The translations under genes were made by a program, and so were the position numbers. DNA of 41,436 bases from Clostridiales bacterium (GTDB lineage Bacteria; Bacillota; Clostridia; Saccharofermentanales; Saccharofermentanaceae): NCBI GenBank assembly GCA_017478485.1, contig JAFVDI010000001.1, positions 1 to 41,436 on the forward strand. Direction: 5' to 3'. The notes beneath the pieces are model-generated. The model ran no database searches. It was not told the origin of the DNA and worked only from the letters and a program-made list of their open reading frames with translations. Positions 17,940 to 25,087 of this stretch are shown one piece after another. How positions within the stretch are numbered: the stretch's first letter is position 1; every line of letters begins with the position of its first letter.

Positions 17940-18913
17940 AATACGGAATAGACGTTTCACGATGGCAAAAGGGATTTGATTTGAAAAAGGCATGGAATGA
18001 GGGTTTCTCTTATGTTATTATAAAGGCGGGCGGAGCCGATACTTCTAGCAAAACCCCGTATAAGGATTCTCAGTTTGATGCTTTTTACACTCAGGCGAGA
18101 GCTGGGGCATGGAAAATCGGAGCATACTTTTTCGGAAACGCATTCAGTAAAGCCGATGCGATCAAAGAAGCCAACGCCTTTATATCGTATCTTCAGGGTA
18201 AAGCCATAACTCATGTTTACTATGACGTTGAAGGGGCCATGCTCAATCAGGGATTTACCCACTTGACTGAGATCATCCAAACCTTCTGTCAGACCATGAT
18301 AAATGCTGGATATGCTTGCGGCATATATACTAGCGAAAGCCATTTCAATTCAAGGTTCAACGACAATGCGGTTGCGATTTATCCGCACTGGGTCGCAAGG
18401 TACTCAAGTAAGCCGCCCAAACTGAAGAGCATCGCACCGATTGAAATATGGCAATATGGCGGGTCTGTAAACTACATCCGTGATCCTAAGATTGCCGGAA
18501 CAACCGTCGATCAGGATCAGATAAACATTGAGTGGACGGATCAGGTCGGACTTCCGAAACAGGAAGTCATTGTTCCTGTCGAGACTGAAAAGACGGTCGA
18601 TCAGTTAGCCAATGAGGTTCTTGCCGGACTCTACGGCAACGGAATCCAAAGAAAAATGAATCTCGGCAGCCGATATGCAGAGGTTCAGAAAAGGGTTGAC
18701 GAGATTGTGGCTCAGAGAAAAGAGACGGGCAAGCCGTATGTAGTGACTGAAAAAGACACCCAAAAGACCATTCTCGGCATCACTGTAAAGAGGAACGATA
18801 CTCTTTCACAGATTGCCAAGAGATACGGCACCACTGTTGATGCTCTTGTAAAGGCAAACAACATCAAAGATAAAAACAAAATATATGTAGGACAGTACAT
18901 TGTAATTGCATGA
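17936..18913 (+). CDS. Endolysin, GH25 muramidase with CW_7 and LysM
   Basis: The 325-residue lysin cuts the N-acetylmuramic acid to N-acetylglucosamine bond. GH25 domain at 1-200: start [11 protein letters not shown] with D6, and the catalytic strand VYYDVEG with D97 and E99. A CW_7 (Cpl-7-type) wall-binding module lies near 220-260 ([16 protein letters not shown]), then a LysM domain 282-324 ([19 protein letters not shown]). No signal peptide, so export depends on the holins that follow. The start is preceded by GAGGAGG. Confidence 0.95.
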   Translation: MKYGIDVSRWQKGFDLKKAWNEGFSYVIIKAGGADTSSKTPYKDSQFDAFYTQARAGAWKIGAYFFGNAFSKADAIKEANAFISYLQGKAITHVYYDVEGAMLNQGFTHLTEIIQTFCQTMINAGYACGIYTSESHFNSRFNDNAVAIYPHWVARYSSKPPKLKSIAPIEIWQYGGSVNYIRDPKIAGTTVDQDQINIEWTDQVGLPKQEVIVPVETEKTVDQLANEVLAGLYGNGIQRKMNLGSRYAEVQKRVDEIVAQRKETGKPYVVTEKDTQKTILGITVKRNDTLSQIAKRYGTTVDALVKANNIKDKNKIYVGQYIVIA

Positions 18914-18922
18914 GGGTGAGCC

Positions 18923-19264
18923 ATGAGCAGCGAAAACGAATTTCTTTTAAAATCAGTACATGAGGAGTTTGCAAAGCGTATGGAGGAGGAAGATAATCGG
19001 CAGAATCACAGGATTACAAAACTTGAGTTAGCCATCGAGTCTATTTCATCCATCGCCACGTCTGTTGAAAGGCTTGCTACCAACATGGAGCACATGGTTA
19101 GAGAGCAGGCAAGACAAGGCGAAAACCTGAGCAATCAGAGCGAGAGGATCAGTAAATTGGAATCTCGTGATGGTGAAATGTGGCGGAAGGTAGTGTCTCA
19201 CATTATTATTTCTGCCATATCCATTATAATCGGTTATTTTGCATGTAAATTTGGTTTGCAGTAA
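18923..19264 (+). CDS. XhlA-like lysis membrane protein
   Basis: At 113 residues it has a long coiled coil (about 20-85, with AIESISSIATSVERL and KLESRDGE) and one C-terminal membrane segment (about 90-110, IIISAISIIIGYFACKF). This is the XhlA (haemolysin) layout, which acts with a second small membrane protein in host lysis. It sits between endolysin and holin. Confidence 0.82.
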   Translation: MSSENEFLLKSVHEEFAKRMEEEDNRQNHRITKLELAIESISSIATSVERLATNMEHMVREQARQGENLSNQSERISKLESRDGEMWRKVVSHIIISAISIIIGYFACKFGLQ

Positions 19265-19276
19265 AGGAGGGTAAAC

Positions 19277-19558
19277 ATGGATTTTAACATTTTTGGCATT
19301 CTTGCAATACCGGCGCTTGTGGTTATCTGCTATCTGATCGGCGAAGCTGCGAAAGCGTCCCCCATTGATAACAAATGGATTCCTATTATCACTGGAGCAG
19401 CTGGCGGTGTCCTCGGGGTTATCGCATACATAATCAAGATGCCCGCCATGTATGCAGAGGATATTTTGACAGCCATTTCAGCCGGCATTGTTTCAGGACT
19501 TGCCGCAACTGGAATTAATCAGATTTATAAGCTGTTCAAAGGCAAAGACAATGGATGA
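19277..19558 (+). CDS. Holin, Hol44-like (superfamily V)
   Basis: This 93-residue protein has two or three hydrophobic segments (4-25, 35-55, 65-85). The pattern ASPIDNKWIPIITGAAGGV, then ISAGIVSGLAATGINQIYK, matches the Hol44-like holins of Firmicutes phages. Holins open the membrane for the endolysin. Strong AAGGAGG before the ATG. Confidence 0.85.
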   Translation: MDFNIFGILAIPALVVICYLIGEAAKASPIDNKWIPIITGAAGGVLGVIAYIIKMPAMYAEDILTAISAGIVSGLAATGINQIYKLFKGKDNG

Positions 19559-19844
19559 TAAAGAAATCGCTTATATCCCGTATTATGTAGCCGAGGGAAT
19601 GAATGATCGGCTTTCAAAGACCAACAAGAGGCTATGGATTTTGTGTATACTGCTCATAGTCTTGCTTGTGGGAACCAACGCCATGTGGATATGGTATGAA
19701 AACCAGTGGGAATACTACGAGCAAGAGGTTGAACAGGAAATTGAGGCCGAGGGTGATTTTACCGTCATAGGTATAGGAGATTATCATGGCAAGAGTGACA
19801 CAGAGAGTGAGGACGAGACGCAGAACGAGACGGGTGGGCGGTAA
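19551..19844 (+). CDS. Small membrane protein with acidic tail
   Basis: The start is ATG 19551, inside the end of the holin gene, giving 97 residues; an upstream reading frame extends further but overlaps more of the holin. One membrane segment (about 27-46, LWILCILLIVLLVGTNAMWI), then an aromatic stretch and an acidic C-terminus ending NETGGR. Likely a lysis accessory by position. No family was recognised. Confidence 0.65.
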   Translation: MDDKEIAYIPYYVAEGMNDRLSKTNKRLWILCILLIVLLVGTNAMWIWYENQWEYYEQEVEQEIEAEGDFTVIGIGDYHGKSDTESEDETQNETGGR

Positions 19845-19920
19845 TTCCGGCTATCACACTTGCCCTCATTGTAAAGGGACAGGACGTGTGCGGAACGTTG
19901 GCCGTGGAGCAAAAAAATGA
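19786..19920 (+). CDS. 44-residue basic zinc-binding protein
   Basis: This short frame has ATAGGAGA upstream, starts at ATG 19786 inside the preceding gene and ends at 19920, sharing ATGA with the next gene. About one third is Arg in the first half; the second half has CPHCKGTG, a DnaJ-type CxxCxGxG zinc element. It is too neat to be chance: ribosome site, basic body, cysteine motif and coupled overlap. It may bind nucleic acid. The function is unknown. Confidence 0.65.
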   Translation: MARVTQRVRTRRRTRRVGGNSGYHTCPHCKGTGRVRNVGRGAKK

Positions 19921-20129
19921 TCCCTGAGAATGTTTCAAAGTCAGAATTGGACTCACTGATTGAAGAATGGATCATTGGCAAGAATGCAGAACGGGATAGA
20001 GCCATACTACGCAGAAGATTGTTCGACGGCATCACCTTTGAAAAATTAAGTGAGGAATTTGGCTTATCAGTCCGGCAAACTAAAGTCATTGTCTACAAAT
20101 GCGAGGAAAAGATTTTTAAGCATCTATAA
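19917..20129 (+). CDS. Sigma region 4-like helix-turn-helix protein
   Basis: This 70-residue protein ends in a sigma-70 region 4-type helix-turn-helix (about 38-66: DGITFEKLSEEFGLSVRQTK then a recognition helix). It lacks a region 2, so alone it would not be a full sigma factor. It may be a regulator such as those linked to late or lysis genes in Firmicutes phages. It shares ATGA with the 44-residue gene and is followed by a terminator. Confidence 0.75.
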   Translation: MIPENVSKSELDSLIEEWIIGKNAERDRAILRRRLFDGITFEKLSEEFGLSVRQTKVIVYKCEEKIFKHL

Positions 20130-20145
20130 TCACATAATTTACACG

Positions 20146-20183
20146 AAAAATGCACTTTCACAACATTGTGAGGGTGCATTTTT
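20146..20183 (+). terminator. Rho-independent terminator after lysis genes
   Basis: AAAAATGCAC (20146-20155) pairs with GTGCATTTTT (20174-20183). The inner arms TCACAA and TTGTGA extend the stem, with two G-U pairs between. The T run follows directly. The A-rich 5' arm makes it bidirectional in principle. Confidence 0.85.
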
Positions 20184-20215
20184 AATTCTGTAATTTAATG
20201 CAAGGAGACAAGAAA

Positions 20216-20593
20216 ATGTGGATTCATTACAACCCAAACCCAACAGGAAGAAGCGTAGACGATTGCGCTATTAGAGCCGTTTCAAAGGCACTTGATATCG
20301 AATGGGAAGACGCCTACGTTGAGATATGCTCAAACGGCCTTGCCATGGGCGATATGCCTCATGCGGATTCTGTTTGGGGATCTGTTCTTCGTGGGAGAGG
20401 TTTCTATCGTAAAACCATTCCCAACTTATGCCCGAACTGTTACACAATAAGCGATTTCTGCCGAGATAATCCTAAAGGGATATTTGTTTTAGGCACCGGA
20501 ACTCATGTTGTTTGTGTAATAGATGGCGATTGGTATGATTCATGGGACAGCGGACGTGAGATACCTATGTATACATGGTATAGAAAGGAGTAG
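20216..20593 (+). CDS. Papain-like cysteine peptidase-fold protein
   Basis: The ATG at 20216 has AAGGAGA seven bases upstream and gives 125 residues. Pattern NPNPTGRSVDDCAIRAVSKA with Cys17, then GTHVVCVIDG with His97 and YDSWDSG with Asp108/111, fits a papain-type fold. Similar short proteins are known in gut phages. Cys-His-Asp are all present, so activity is possible. It opens the late accessory cassette. The target is unknown. Confidence 0.7.
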   Translation: MWIHYNPNPTGRSVDDCAIRAVSKALDIEWEDAYVEICSNGLAMGDMPHADSVWGSVLRGRGFYRKTIPNLCPNCYTISDFCRDNPKGIFVLGTGTHVVCVIDGDWYDSWDSGREIPMYTWYRKE

Positions 20594-20596
20594 ATC

Positions 20597-21085
20597 ATGG
20601 CTTTTTATAATTCATATCCATACCCTCAGCAGTATGGCTATCAACCTCAGCAGCCTCAGATGGGCCAGCAGATTCCTCAGATGGCTCAAATGCCTCAGCA
20701 ACCCACTCAGCAGATTCAGAACGGCGGATTCTTGACGGCCCCGAATGAAGAATATGTCCGCACATATCCGGTCGCTCTCGGAAATTGTGTGACTTTCAAG
20801 ATTGAGGGTAAGCCGTATGTCATGGAAAAATCAATGGGCTTTTCTCAGTTGGATTCACCCAAAATCGAAAAGTATAGGCTTGTCAAAGAGGAACCCGAGG
20901 AACCCTCAAATTCACCCGAGGACGATAGAAACGACAGCAAGGCAATAAACGATACCCTTGAGGGTTTAATAAGCGAAATTGAGGCGATTAAAGCCGATGT
21001 AAAAGCGATTAAAGAAAAGCTCAAGAGTATAACCAAACCTGTCACTAAGAAAGCACCAAAGGACGAGGACGACGATGATGAATGA
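20597..21085 (+). CDS. Pro/Gln-rich N-terminal, coiled-coil protein
   Basis: At 162 residues, the first 40 are low complexity rich in Pro, Gln, Tyr and Met (start AFYNSYPYPQQYGYQPQQ). A folded middle (45-95, FKIEGKPYVMEKSMGF) follows, and then a Lys/Glu coiled coil (about 110-145) and a KKAPKDEDDDDE tail. Likely virion-associated by cassette position. Not assigned to a family. Confidence 0.7.
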   Translation: MAFYNSYPYPQQYGYQPQQPQMGQQIPQMAQMPQQPTQQIQNGGFLTAPNEEYVRTYPVALGNCVTFKIEGKPYVMEKSMGFSQLDSPKIEKYRLVKEEPEEPSNSPEDDRNDSKAINDTLEGLISEIEAIKADVKAIKEKLKSITKPVTKKAPKDEDDDDE

Positions 21086-21290
21086 TATCTTTTCAATATA
21101 TCAGCAGTTTCGGCAAAACCCATTACAAATGCTGTCGAGGCGGTTCAATATCCCGAATAACGTGGATATGAATGACCCGAGCAGTATTCTTCAGTATCTT
21201 ATCAATACAAATCAGGTTTCTCAGCAGCAGATCAATCAGGTCATGAGCATGAGAAACAATCCCATGATACAGCAACTTATGAGAAAGTAA
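21075..21290 (+). CDS. Small Gln/Asn-rich protein
   Basis: This 71-residue protein contains a helical core (DIFSIYQQFRQNPLQML) and Gln/Met-rich C-terminus. It overlaps the preceding gene by 11 bases. No family was recognised; part of the accessory cassette. Confidence 0.65.
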   Translation: MMNDIFSIYQQFRQNPLQMLSRRFNIPNNVDMNDPSSILQYLINTNQVSQQQINQVMSMRNNPMIQQLMRK

Positions 21291-21369
21291 GGCAGACGTG
21301 CCTTATATACGGACTACACAGCGTACGAGTGTATTCCCTAACCTAACAAAAGTTATAGGAGGTAAAATT

Positions 21370-21847
21370 ATGGCTTTAACAGACGAAAACGGCGGAATTG
21401 GCGCAACTATGCTTGTTTCTCCTACCGGTGGAAACGGTGGAGGATTCGGAAACGCATTCGGCGGCGATTGGGCTTGGATCCTTTTGCTGCTTCTTCTCGG
21501 ATGGGGCAACAATGGATGGGGCGGAAACGGCGGCTTCGGCGGCGGTTTTGGTGGCGACTATCCTTGGCTTGCAAACGGACAGCAGAACATCATGACCAAC
21601 ACCAACAATGGTTTCAGGGATGCGATGATTAACGACGGCATCACTGGAATCCGTGACGGCATTTCCAGTCTTTCAACCCAGCTTTGCAACTGCTGTTCCG
21701 ATACTCAGATGGCTCTTGCCAACGGCTTTGCCGGGGTAGAACAGGGTGCTAACGCACGTCAGATCGCCAATATGCAGACCGCATTTGCCGGACAGACCGC
21801 GATGAATCAGGGCTTCAACTCTGTTCAGTCTCAGCTTGCTCAGTGCT
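21370..21847 (+). CDS. Gly-rich / Cys-tailed accessory protein, exon 1
   Basis: The start is ATG 21370, preceded by AGGAGG (21358-21363). Exon 1 codes 159 residues and the first base of the next codon. The N-terminus is rich in Gly, with a membrane-like WAWILLLLLLGWG segment (about 36-48) followed by GGNGGFGGGFGGD. A second half rich in Asn, Ala and Gln (GITGIRDGISSL, QLCNCCSDTQM) follows. It is joined to 22791-23173 by group I splicing, giving 286 residues. Read without splicing, it would end in a Lys-rich tail at 21921. Confidence 0.85.
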
Positions 21848-21966
21848 TGAAGAAAATCTTTAATAAAGCCAAAAAGATTTTCGGTTTCACAAATTTTGAA
21901 GCAGTAGGCACTTACGCATAGTAATATGCGCTGGCAATCGGGTGAACTTCTGGAAACCTAAACATA

Positions 21967-21995
21967 TTGTTTTCACATCAAAGCTATGTTATAAT
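21967..21995 (+). promoter_or_regulatory. Promoter inside the intron for the endonuclease
   Basis: TTGTTT (21967-21972), 17 bases, then TATAAT (21990-21995) with an extended -10 TG (21987-21988). It lies just before the GIY-YIG gene with its GGAGG (22013-22017). Confidence 0.6.
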
Positions 21996-22024
21996 AGCAC
22001 ATATCATAGTATGGAGGTGTGAAT

Positions 22025-22663
22025 ATGTTTTACGTTTATGAGTGGTTTATTAAAGAAACAGATGAAATAATCTATGTAGGAAAAGGTTGCAATAATCGTT
22101 ACAAAGTACGAAAGCATAACAGATTTTTTAATGATATGATTAAAAGATTTGATTGTGATAGTAGGATAATCAAGTATTTTGAAAATGAACAGGATGCTTT
22201 TGATTATGAATATTTGAGGGTACATGAGTTAAAAGAAATAGGACAATGTGTCTGCAATATCTACGAAGGTGGAACTGGTGGAGTGAAATCTTGGTGGACA
22301 GACGAGTTAAGAAAACGATATTCTGAAAAGAATGTAATGAAGTCCGAAAACCAAAGAAAGCGAATGAGGGCTTCTAATCCTATGAGCAATCCTAAAATTG
22401 CAGAAAAAACAAACGGTCAGAAAAGACGAAAAGTAACGATAGGCAACACTACATATAATTCCATCAAGGAAGCGAAAGAGAAGTTAGGTATCTCTTATAG
22501 CAATATTCTTACATGGAGCAAAAAAGGAAAAACTCCAAATGGAGAAATCTGTTCCATAGAACCTCAAAAACAATACAAACATAGAAATATGCATGGCAAT
22601 CAGAAACCAAGCCGTGGGAACGTCGATGAAAGTACCACGGAAGGCTCAACGACTAATGGGTGA
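22025..22663 (+). CDS. GIY-YIG homing endonuclease (intron-encoded)
   Basis: Start ATG 22025 has GGAGG seven bases upstream; a GTG start at 22019 is less likely. The 212 residues hold VYEW (4-7) and IYVGKG (16-21), which form the GIY-YIG pair, Arg25, a Glu in FDYEYLRVHE (about 60-68), and a NIYEGGTGG block. NUMOD3-like SNPMSNPKIAEK (117-128) and a NUMOD1-like helix-turn-helix (YNSIKEAKEKLGISYSNI, 144-161) follow, as in I-TevI-type enzymes. It would cut intron-less copies of the gene. Its 3' end overlaps the intron core element R. Confidence 0.92.
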   Translation: MFYVYEWFIKETDEIIYVGKGCNNRYKVRKHNRFFNDMIKRFDCDSRIIKYFENEQDAFDYEYLRVHELKEIGQCVCNIYEGGTGGVKSWWTDELRKRYSEKNVMKSENQRKRMRASNPMSNPKIAEKTNGQKRRKVTIGNTTYNSIKEAKEKLGISYSNILTWSKKGKTPNGEICSIEPQKQYKHRNMHGNQKPSRGNVDESTTEGSTTNG

Positions 22664-22790
22664 GGACGACTACCAATAATCCCGACACGAGTGCCCGACC
22701 CCTACTCTTTATGAGAGGGTGAAGATATAGTCTGAACTTATGGGAAACTATAAGAAGTATAGGATAAAGAGCCTATGCGATAACAAAATG

Positions 22791-23173
22791 GCTGCGATAA
22801 CAGACTTGCTACCTGTCAGACTCAGAACATCGTTCAGAACGAGGCTAATGCTACAAGATTTGCCGATGCTAATAACACTCGTGATATCATCGACTCTCAG
22901 ACTCGTGGAACTCAGGCTATCCTCGATAAGCTCTGCTCTCTTGAGCTGGATGCAAAGAACGATACCATCGCACAGCTCCGCCAGCAGCTTAACATGGCTA
23001 CCCTTCGTGAGTCTCAGACCGCACAGAATGCGTTTATCGCTCAGGGATTCAGCGATGAAGTCGATCAGCTCTATAACAGACTTTCTAACTGCCCCGTTCC
23101 TTCAACCCCTGTCTATGGCAGAACCCCTATCTTTACCTGTAACAACGGCTGCGGCTGTGGTTGCGGAATGTAA
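22791..23173 (+). CDS. Gly-rich / Cys-tailed accessory protein, exon 2
   Basis: Exon 2 begins with GC, completing codon TGC from exon 1, and runs to TAA 23171. It codes a helical stretch (QNEANATRFADANNTRDI, then TQAILDKLCSLELDAKND, QLRQQLNMATL) and a cysteine-glycine tail (TCNNGCGCGCGM). The joined protein of 286 residues looks like a membrane- or surface-associated accessory. No ribosome site or start is found at its own 5' end; it is expressed only by splicing. A different frame of 166 codons here is a shadow. Confidence 0.85.
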
Positions 23174-23185
23174 AGGAGGTAGACT

Positions 23186-23656
23186 ATGGCAGAGTTTACT
23201 AAGAACGAGGTTCAGACCGTCAATCCTAATCAGCCCGTGACTCTTGATACGACCATCGGCTGCAATAAAGGATATGTATACCACCGTAACGGTAGTGGTA
23301 TTGTAACTCTCCGTGGCGTTACTAATAATTGCTTTGCGAGATATCAGGTTACGTTTAATGGCAACATTGCCGTCCCTTCAACCGGGACAGCAGGCCCCAT
23401 CGCTATTGCGATAGCCCTTGATGGCGAACCTATTCTTACGAGTAGGGCAGTCGTCACACCCGCAGCGGTAGCGACTGATCCGCCCACTACGGCGAATTTC
23501 TTCAATGTAACCAGCACGGCTATAATCGACGTTCCTAAAGGATGTTGCTTCAATGTAAGCGTGGAAAATGTTTCCGAGAGTGCAACTCCGGCGACAACTC
23601 CCGCACCCGCAATCCTTGTGCAGAATGCTAATATGACCGTGGCACGCATCGCATAG
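23186..23656 (+). CDS. TNF-like beta-sandwich virion accessory protein
   Basis: The 156 residues have a Gly/Asn/Val/Thr-rich beta pattern, starting with PNQPVTLDTTIGCNKGYVYH, then CFARYQVTFNGNIAVPSTG and IAIAIALDGEPILTSRA, ending NANMTVARIA. This suits a TNF/BclA-type jelly roll. Ribosome site AAGGAGG. It follows the intron-split gene, so it probably belongs to the same virion-surface cassette. Family by pattern only. Confidence 0.6.
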   Translation: MAEFTKNEVQTVNPNQPVTLDTTIGCNKGYVYHRNGSGIVTLRGVTNNCFARYQVTFNGNIAVPSTGTAGPIAIAIALDGEPILTSRAVVTPAAVATDPPTTANFFNVTSTAIIDVPKGCCFNVSVENVSESATPATTPAPAILVQNANMTVARIA

Positions 23657-23670
23657 AAAGGAGAGAGATT

Positions 23671-24117
23671 ATGCAGAAACTCATAGAATTTATCTGTGAC
23701 GAACTGGAAGACCTTGAACGCAAGGCTGAAAAAGGCGGAAAACTCTCTATGACTGAAGTTCAGTACATGGATACCCTTGCACATGCAAAGAAAAATCTCC
23801 TTAAATCCGAGGAAATGATGGAAGGCGGATATAGCATGGATGGCTATTCCCGTGGTCGTTATTCCCGTGATAGAAGAGGCTATTCAGAAGCGAGAGGCAG
23901 AGGCAGATATGCCAAGCGTGACAGCATGGGAAGATACTCAAGAGACAGATATTCGAGAGATGGATATTCCCGTGATGGCTACAGCATGGACGATTACAGC
24001 ATGGATGATGGCTACAGCATGGATGGAGATTTTCAGTCTGAGCTTGAACAGCTCATGAATGACGCTCCCAACGATCAGATCAAGCAGAAGTTACAGGCCA
24101 TCGCAAACGAAATGTAG
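23671..24117 (+). CDS. Coiled-coil protein with YSRDG/YSMDD repeats
   Basis: The N-terminal 50 residues are a charged helix (QKLIEFICDELEDLERKAEK). Residues about 54-125 are tandem short repeats built on YSRDG, YSMDG and YSMDD, with RGRGRY blocks, giving alternating Arg and Asp. The C-terminus is again helical (FQSELEQLMND). Such sequence is likely disordered and may self-associate. Last gene of the late operon; a terminator follows. Confidence 0.75.
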   Translation: MQKLIEFICDELEDLERKAEKGGKLSMTEVQYMDTLAHAKKNLLKSEEMMEGGYSMDGYSRGRYSRDRRGYSEARGRGRYAKRDSMGRYSRDRYSRDGYSRDGYSMDDYSMDDGYSMDGDFQSELEQLMNDAPNDQIKQKLQAIANEM

Positions 24118-24249
24118 GTTGCAATCCAATTTTAGCCGTGGTAAAATACTTACGAGCAACAAATTGATCTAAAGAAGCCTACACTTACTCATTGAAAAGC
24201 CCCCGTACTTATGTGCGAGGGCTTTTTCATGTGCAAAAAAATTTGAAAC
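24118..24249. other. Intergenic region between late and early operons
   Basis: No gene is visible. It holds the late terminator at 24195-24227 and AT-rich sequence leading to the early promoter. Confidence 0.6.
24195..24227 (+). terminator. Terminator of the late accessory operon
   Basis: AAAAGCCC (24195-24202) pairs with GGGCTTTT (24219-24226), with an inner GTAC/GTGC stem around a TTAT loop and a T run. The A run on the 5' side makes it usable in both directions. Confidence 0.85.
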
Positions 24250-24286
24250 TGTAAAAAATATTTGTTGACAGTGTAAAAAATGTTTG
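24250..24286 (+). repeat. Operator-like direct repeat
   Basis: TGTAAAAAATATTTG (24250-24264) and TGTAAAAAATGTTTG (24272-24286) differ at one base and are 22 bp apart, about two helix turns. They flank and fill the -35 and spacer of the early promoter, so they are the likely binding sites of the Cro-like protein encoded next. Confidence 0.7.
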
Positions 24287-24293
24287 ATAGTAT
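24265..24293 (+). promoter_or_regulatory. Main early promoter
   Basis: TTGACA (24265-24270), a 17-base spacer, TAGTAT (24288-24293). The -35 box is perfect. It drives the long rightward early operon. Confidence 0.85.
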
Positions 24294-24316
24294 GGTCGTG
24301 GAAAGGAGGTATGAAC

Positions 24317-24529
24317 ATGACTGACACCAACAAATTCAGAGAGGTTGTTCGTGACTCAGGCGTGCCGATGTATAAGGTTGCAGAACGACTTGGGATCACT
24401 CCGCAGAGTCTTTACAACAAGATTGGCAATGCGACCGAGTTCACTCAGAGCGAACTTGCCAAGTTTCGTGAAGCATTCCCGGAAGTGACTGACGAGCAGT
24501 TCAATCAGATTTTTTTGAAAGGAGAGTAA
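24317..24529 (+). CDS. Cro-like helix-turn-helix regulator
   Basis: This 70-residue protein begins at the second of two in-frame ATGs (24317), spaced seven bases from GGAGG. It has an XRE-type helix-turn-helix (about 10-32: SGVPMYKVAERLGITPQSLY). It is the first gene after the early promoter, which carries two direct repeats, so it probably represses its own operon. No partner CI repressor was found. Confidence 0.85.
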   Translation: MTDTNKFREVVRDSGVPMYKVAERLGITPQSLYNKIGNATEFTQSELAKFREAFPEVTDEQFNQIFLKGE

Positions 24530-24537
24530 TCAATCCA

Positions 24538-25086
24538 ATGCGACACTTTCTTAATCACTTATTCACAATGCTTATCGGCATAGCCGTTGGAATCGCAGCT
24601 TACGGCTCTTATCAGAATCATGATTATCACATGGAAGCCGAACCACCCGCACCCGATAGAGTTATCGAGTACGTCTATATCGAGTCAGAACCCGAGATCA
24701 TAACTGAATATGTTTATGTTCCTTGCGAACAGCCGTTCTTCCGCAATTTCACCGAGAGAGAGGTTTGGTGTCTGAAGGACGGAGCCATGAGAGAGGGAGA
24801 AGGTGAGTCCGTAATCGGAATGTGCTGGATCATGTATACCATGATATGCCGGGCAGAAGCATTTGGAATGAGTATTGAGGAAGTTTGGGCTTCATCCGCA
24901 TTTGAATCATCCATGAGCCGTACAGGAATCACTCCGAACGAAAACTGTGAAAGAGCATTTGCTTTGATAGAGGAAGGCTGGACTCCGAGACCGTTATGGT
25001 TTAGAGCGGATCATTATCACGGATTTGAAACCCCATTATGTCAGGTTGGTAATCATTATTTTTCTGCATCAATAGAGGAGGAATGA
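24538..25086 (+). CDS. Membrane-anchored SleB-like cell-wall hydrolase
   Basis: At 182 residues it has one N-terminal membrane helix (about 5-22), a linker with Glu/Tyr-rich repeats, and a domain from about 70 that resembles SleB/Hydrolase_2: FTEREVWCLKDGAMREGEGE, then AEAFGMSIEEVW, and a C-terminal FRADHYHGF...GNHYFS. E74 and the GEGE segment are candidates for the active site. It lies in the early operon, away from the lysis genes, so a role early in infection is more likely than lysis. Topology predicted by eye. Confidence 0.68.
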   Translation: MRHFLNHLFTMLIGIAVGIAAYGSYQNHDYHMEAEPPAPDRVIEYVYIESEPEIITEYVYVPCEQPFFRNFTEREVWCLKDGAMREGEGESVIGMCWIMYTMICRAEAFGMSIEEVWASSAFESSMSRTGITPNENCERAFALIEEGWTPRPLWFRADHYHGFETPLCQVGNHYFSASIEEE

Positions 25087-25087
25087 C

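Larger units (their letters stand above)
21848..22790 (+). mobile_element. Group I intron (943 nt) with endonuclease gene
   Basis: The 5' exon ends AGTGCT; its internal guide GGCACT lies at 21907-21912 and pairs fully, with the expected U-G pair at the splice site. A P2 hairpin CGCATA/TATGCG (21915-21930) follows. The R element TCAACGACTA (22646-22655) and S element AAGATATAGTC (22722-22732) form P7 by GACTA/TAGTC. The intron ends in G (22790). GCAG (21901-21904) can pair with the 3' exon CTGC as P10. Splicing restores one open frame through Cys-Cys-Cys-Asp-Asn-Arg. A group IA-like core is inferred. Confidence 0.92.

Noticed and set aside
20166..20194. Possible promoter TTGTGA-17-TGTAAT before the papain-like gene
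   Set aside because: Transcription would begin at the ribosome site near 20201, and the -35 box lies inside the terminator stem, so it is probably chance.
21848..21921. Lys-rich C-terminus of the Gly-rich gene
   Set aside because: It is intron sequence; the splice-site pairing and the continuing frame at 22791 explain it better.
22740..23240. 166-codon frame over exon 2
   Set aside because: Ser/Arg/Leu-rich shadow of exon 2 in another frame, without a ribosome site.
23800..24060. Short tandem repeats that might suggest a CRISPR array
   Set aside because: They are in-frame YSRDG/YSMDD codon repeats with no unique spacers of even length.
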